Shown here: one piece after another, positions 5,495 through 6,766 of the stretch
Layout of the letters: each line of letters starts with the position of its first letter
Position numbering within the stretch: the first letter of the stretch is position 1
Assembly: GCA_003230435.1 (NCBI GenBank)
Contig: QIDW01000303.1
Span: 1 to 6,766, forward strand
Length of the DNA stretch: 6,766 nucleotides
Direction of reading: 5' to 3'
Origin: Acidimicrobiia bacterium
GTDB lineage: Bacteria > Actinomycetota > Acidimicrobiia > Spongiisociales > ZC4RG35
Notes under the pieces: generated by a model
Seen by the model: only the letters and a program-made list of their open reading frames with translations
Databases searched by the model: none
Told to the model about the DNA's origin: nothing
Translations under genes and position numbers: made by a program

Positions 5495-6766
5495 CTAGTC
5501 AGTGAACCCTGAATTGATCAGATTCGTATGGCCCATACCGGTGACCTCGAGCCCGGTGAAGTTGGGTTTTGTCACCGAGATGTAGTCCAGGAAGTAGGGG
5601 ACTATGTACGGCACCTCGTCGTTGAGCAGAGCCTGTATCTCGCCTGAGATCTGCCGCTGGGTGTCCAGGTCGGGTGCGGACGTGAAATCGGCAAACAAGC
5701 CGTCGTAAGTCGGGTTCGACCAGTGCGACGCGTTCCAGATCCCGTCGGTCACGAGGGGAGCACCCATGTAGACATTGGGCACACCACGGTGACCGTAGTT
5801 GACGATGCCAAGCGAATTGATAGCACCAGGCGCGCAAGCTGCCTCGTATGGCCAGCCACACCAGAAATCCTGGTAGTAGGTGCCAGGATCGGTCACCCTG
5901 ACCTCGATATTGACATTGTTGAGCTGGGCGGCCGAGGCCTGAACCAACTGCGCCAGATCGGCTATCTCGAAGAACTCCAAGGTGTCCAGGGGAGCATCGA
6001 AACCGTCGGCATACCCAGCGTCATTCAACAGTTGTTGGGCCATGGCCAGATCTTCGCTCCGCTGCGGCACCGCATCGGCGTTGTACATCGGGAAGAACTG
6101 CCAGATGGGGTGGTCGTTGCCCTCCACGCCGAACCCTCCCAACAGGCCATCGACAAGCGTCGGCCGGTTGAGCATCAGCGCCATCGCCTGACGCACCCGC
6201 TTGTCATCGAACGGCGGCCTCGAGGCGTCCATGTAGATCTGGCGGTGCTGCGCCGTGCTGATGCTCTGCGTGCTCGCGTTGGGGTCGTTGATCAGCGCCA
6301 GACCTCCCGAGTAGGAGACGTGCGGGATCACATCAACGCGATCATCTTGGAATGCGATCACGGCCTCCGCCTCGTTGGCGAAGAAGGTCACCTCCAGGCG
6401 GTCGGGCTGCCCGCTGTTGTCGCCCCAGTAGTTCTCGTTCTTGACGTAGACCGCCGACACACCCTCCTCGTAACTCTCGTTGATCCACGGCCCGGTACCC
6501 GCGAACACTTTCTGGTACTCGCCTTCGGCGTAGCTCTGCCAGAAGGACTCGGGGAGGATGGCGGCGTTGTAGTTGTCGGAGCTGACGAAGAAGGGGAACG
6601 AGCCGCTGGGTTGGGCAAGGGTGAACTCGACCGTGTAGTCGTCTATCGCCACGATGTTGGCCGGGTCGACGCCAAACGTTTCGAAGGCGGAGCCGGCGTT
6701 GCCTTCGGCGATGCCGGCGAAAGTGGCCACTACGTCCGCTGCCTTCAGCTCCGTGCCGTCGAAATA
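5495..6766 (-). CDS. Extracytoplasmic solute-binding protein family 5 (DppA/OppA type), N-terminus beyond right edge
   Basis: 423 residues are visible to the TAG stop at 5495-5497. The frame is open to the window edge, so the true start, signal peptide and lipobox lie outside; about 90-110 residues are probably missing against the usual length of over 500. Family 5 features include FDGTELKAADVVATF at the edge, VDPANIVAIDDYTVEFTL, the GTGPW segment near 6490, and the hallmark RPPFDDKRVRQAMALMLNR (6163-6220), then a C-terminal lobe ending in FTGLEVTGMGHTNLIN. The protein captures the solute outside the membrane and delivers it to the two permeases encoded next. Family 5 proteins bind peptides, but also opines, nickel-chelator complexes, sugars and other small molecules, so a peptide substrate should not be assumed. 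The part seen has only two cysteines, eight positions apart, in an aromatic-rich stretch (DFWCGWPYEAAC). As first gene of the importer it is likely the most highly expressed. Confidence 0.93.
   Translation of the reverse strand, partial: YFDGTELKAADVVATFAGIAEGNAGSAFETFGVDPANIVAIDDYTVEFTLAQPSGSFPFFVSSDNYNAAILPESFWQSYAEGEYQKVFAGTGPWINESYEEGVSAVYVKNENYWGDNSGQPDRLEVTFFANEAEAVIAFQDDRVDVIPHVSYSGGLALINDPNASTQSISTAQHRQIYMDASRPPFDDKRVRQAMALMLNRPTLVDGLLGGFGVEGNDHPIWQFFPMYNADAVPQRSEDLAMAQQLLNDAGYADGFDAPLDTLEFFEIADLAQLVQASAAQLNNVNIEVRVTDPGTYYQDFWCGWPYEAACAPGAINSLGIVNYGHRGVPNVYMGAPLVTDGIWNASHWSNPTYDGLFADFTSAPDLDTQRQISGEIQALLNDEVPYIVPYFLDYISVTKPNFTGLEVTGMGHTNLINSGFTD

Noticed and set aside
5349..5505. Two short plus-strand open frames (ATG 5349 to TAG 5498, and ATG 5353 to TGA 5505), about 50 codons each
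   Set aside because: They overlap each other and the end of the binding-protein gene, lack a clear Shine-Dalgarno and have no recognisable product. One tail (LRLARLAADLSNGIIQQ) looks protein-like but is too short to support a gene remnant.

Overview
The window is GC-rich bacterial DNA with tightly packed genes, all on the minus strand, so transcription runs from right to left. It contains no RNA genes, mobile elements, CRISPR arrays or integration signatures that I can see. The phylum cannot be fixed from this sequence alone. High GC, frequent GTG starts and a fused double-ATPase importer subunit fit an actinobacterial (for example Acidimicrobiia-like) or Chloroflexota genome, but a high-GC proteobacterium is not excluded.

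Layout in transcription order. (1) 6766-5495: a family 5 (DppA/OppA-type) extracytoplasmic solute-binding protein, missing its N-terminus at the window edge. (2) 5494-5268: a 227-base spacer with a perfect 11-bp stem-loop directly before the next ribosome binding site. (3) 5267-4314: DppB-type permease. (4) 4317-3469: DppC-type permease, overlapping the previous gene by four bases. (5) 3461-1452: a single polypeptide carrying both ATPases (DppD-like and DppF-like halves). (6) 1455-346: a mandelate racemase-type member of the enolase superfamily, overlapping the ATPase gene by four bases. (7) 293-1: the N-terminal 97 residues of a FAD-dependent oxidoreductase of the dimethylglycine/sarcosine dehydrogenase type, with a strong Shine-Dalgarno sequence; it runs off the left edge.

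The first five protein functions form a complete peptide/opine/nickel-class ABC importer (binding protein, two permeases, two fused ATPases). Two catabolic enzymes follow in the same direction. The spacing and overlaps argue for one operon: uptake of a small organic solute, then alpha-carbon proton chemistry (epimerisation, racemisation or dehydration) by the enolase-type enzyme, then flavin-dependent oxidation or N-demethylation of an amine. The most interesting reading is a dedicated route for an N-methylated amino acid or betaine-like compound; this is inference from family pairing and the substrate is unknown. The importer and both enzymes belong to recognised families, so any novelty lies in the combination and the substrate, not in a new class of system.
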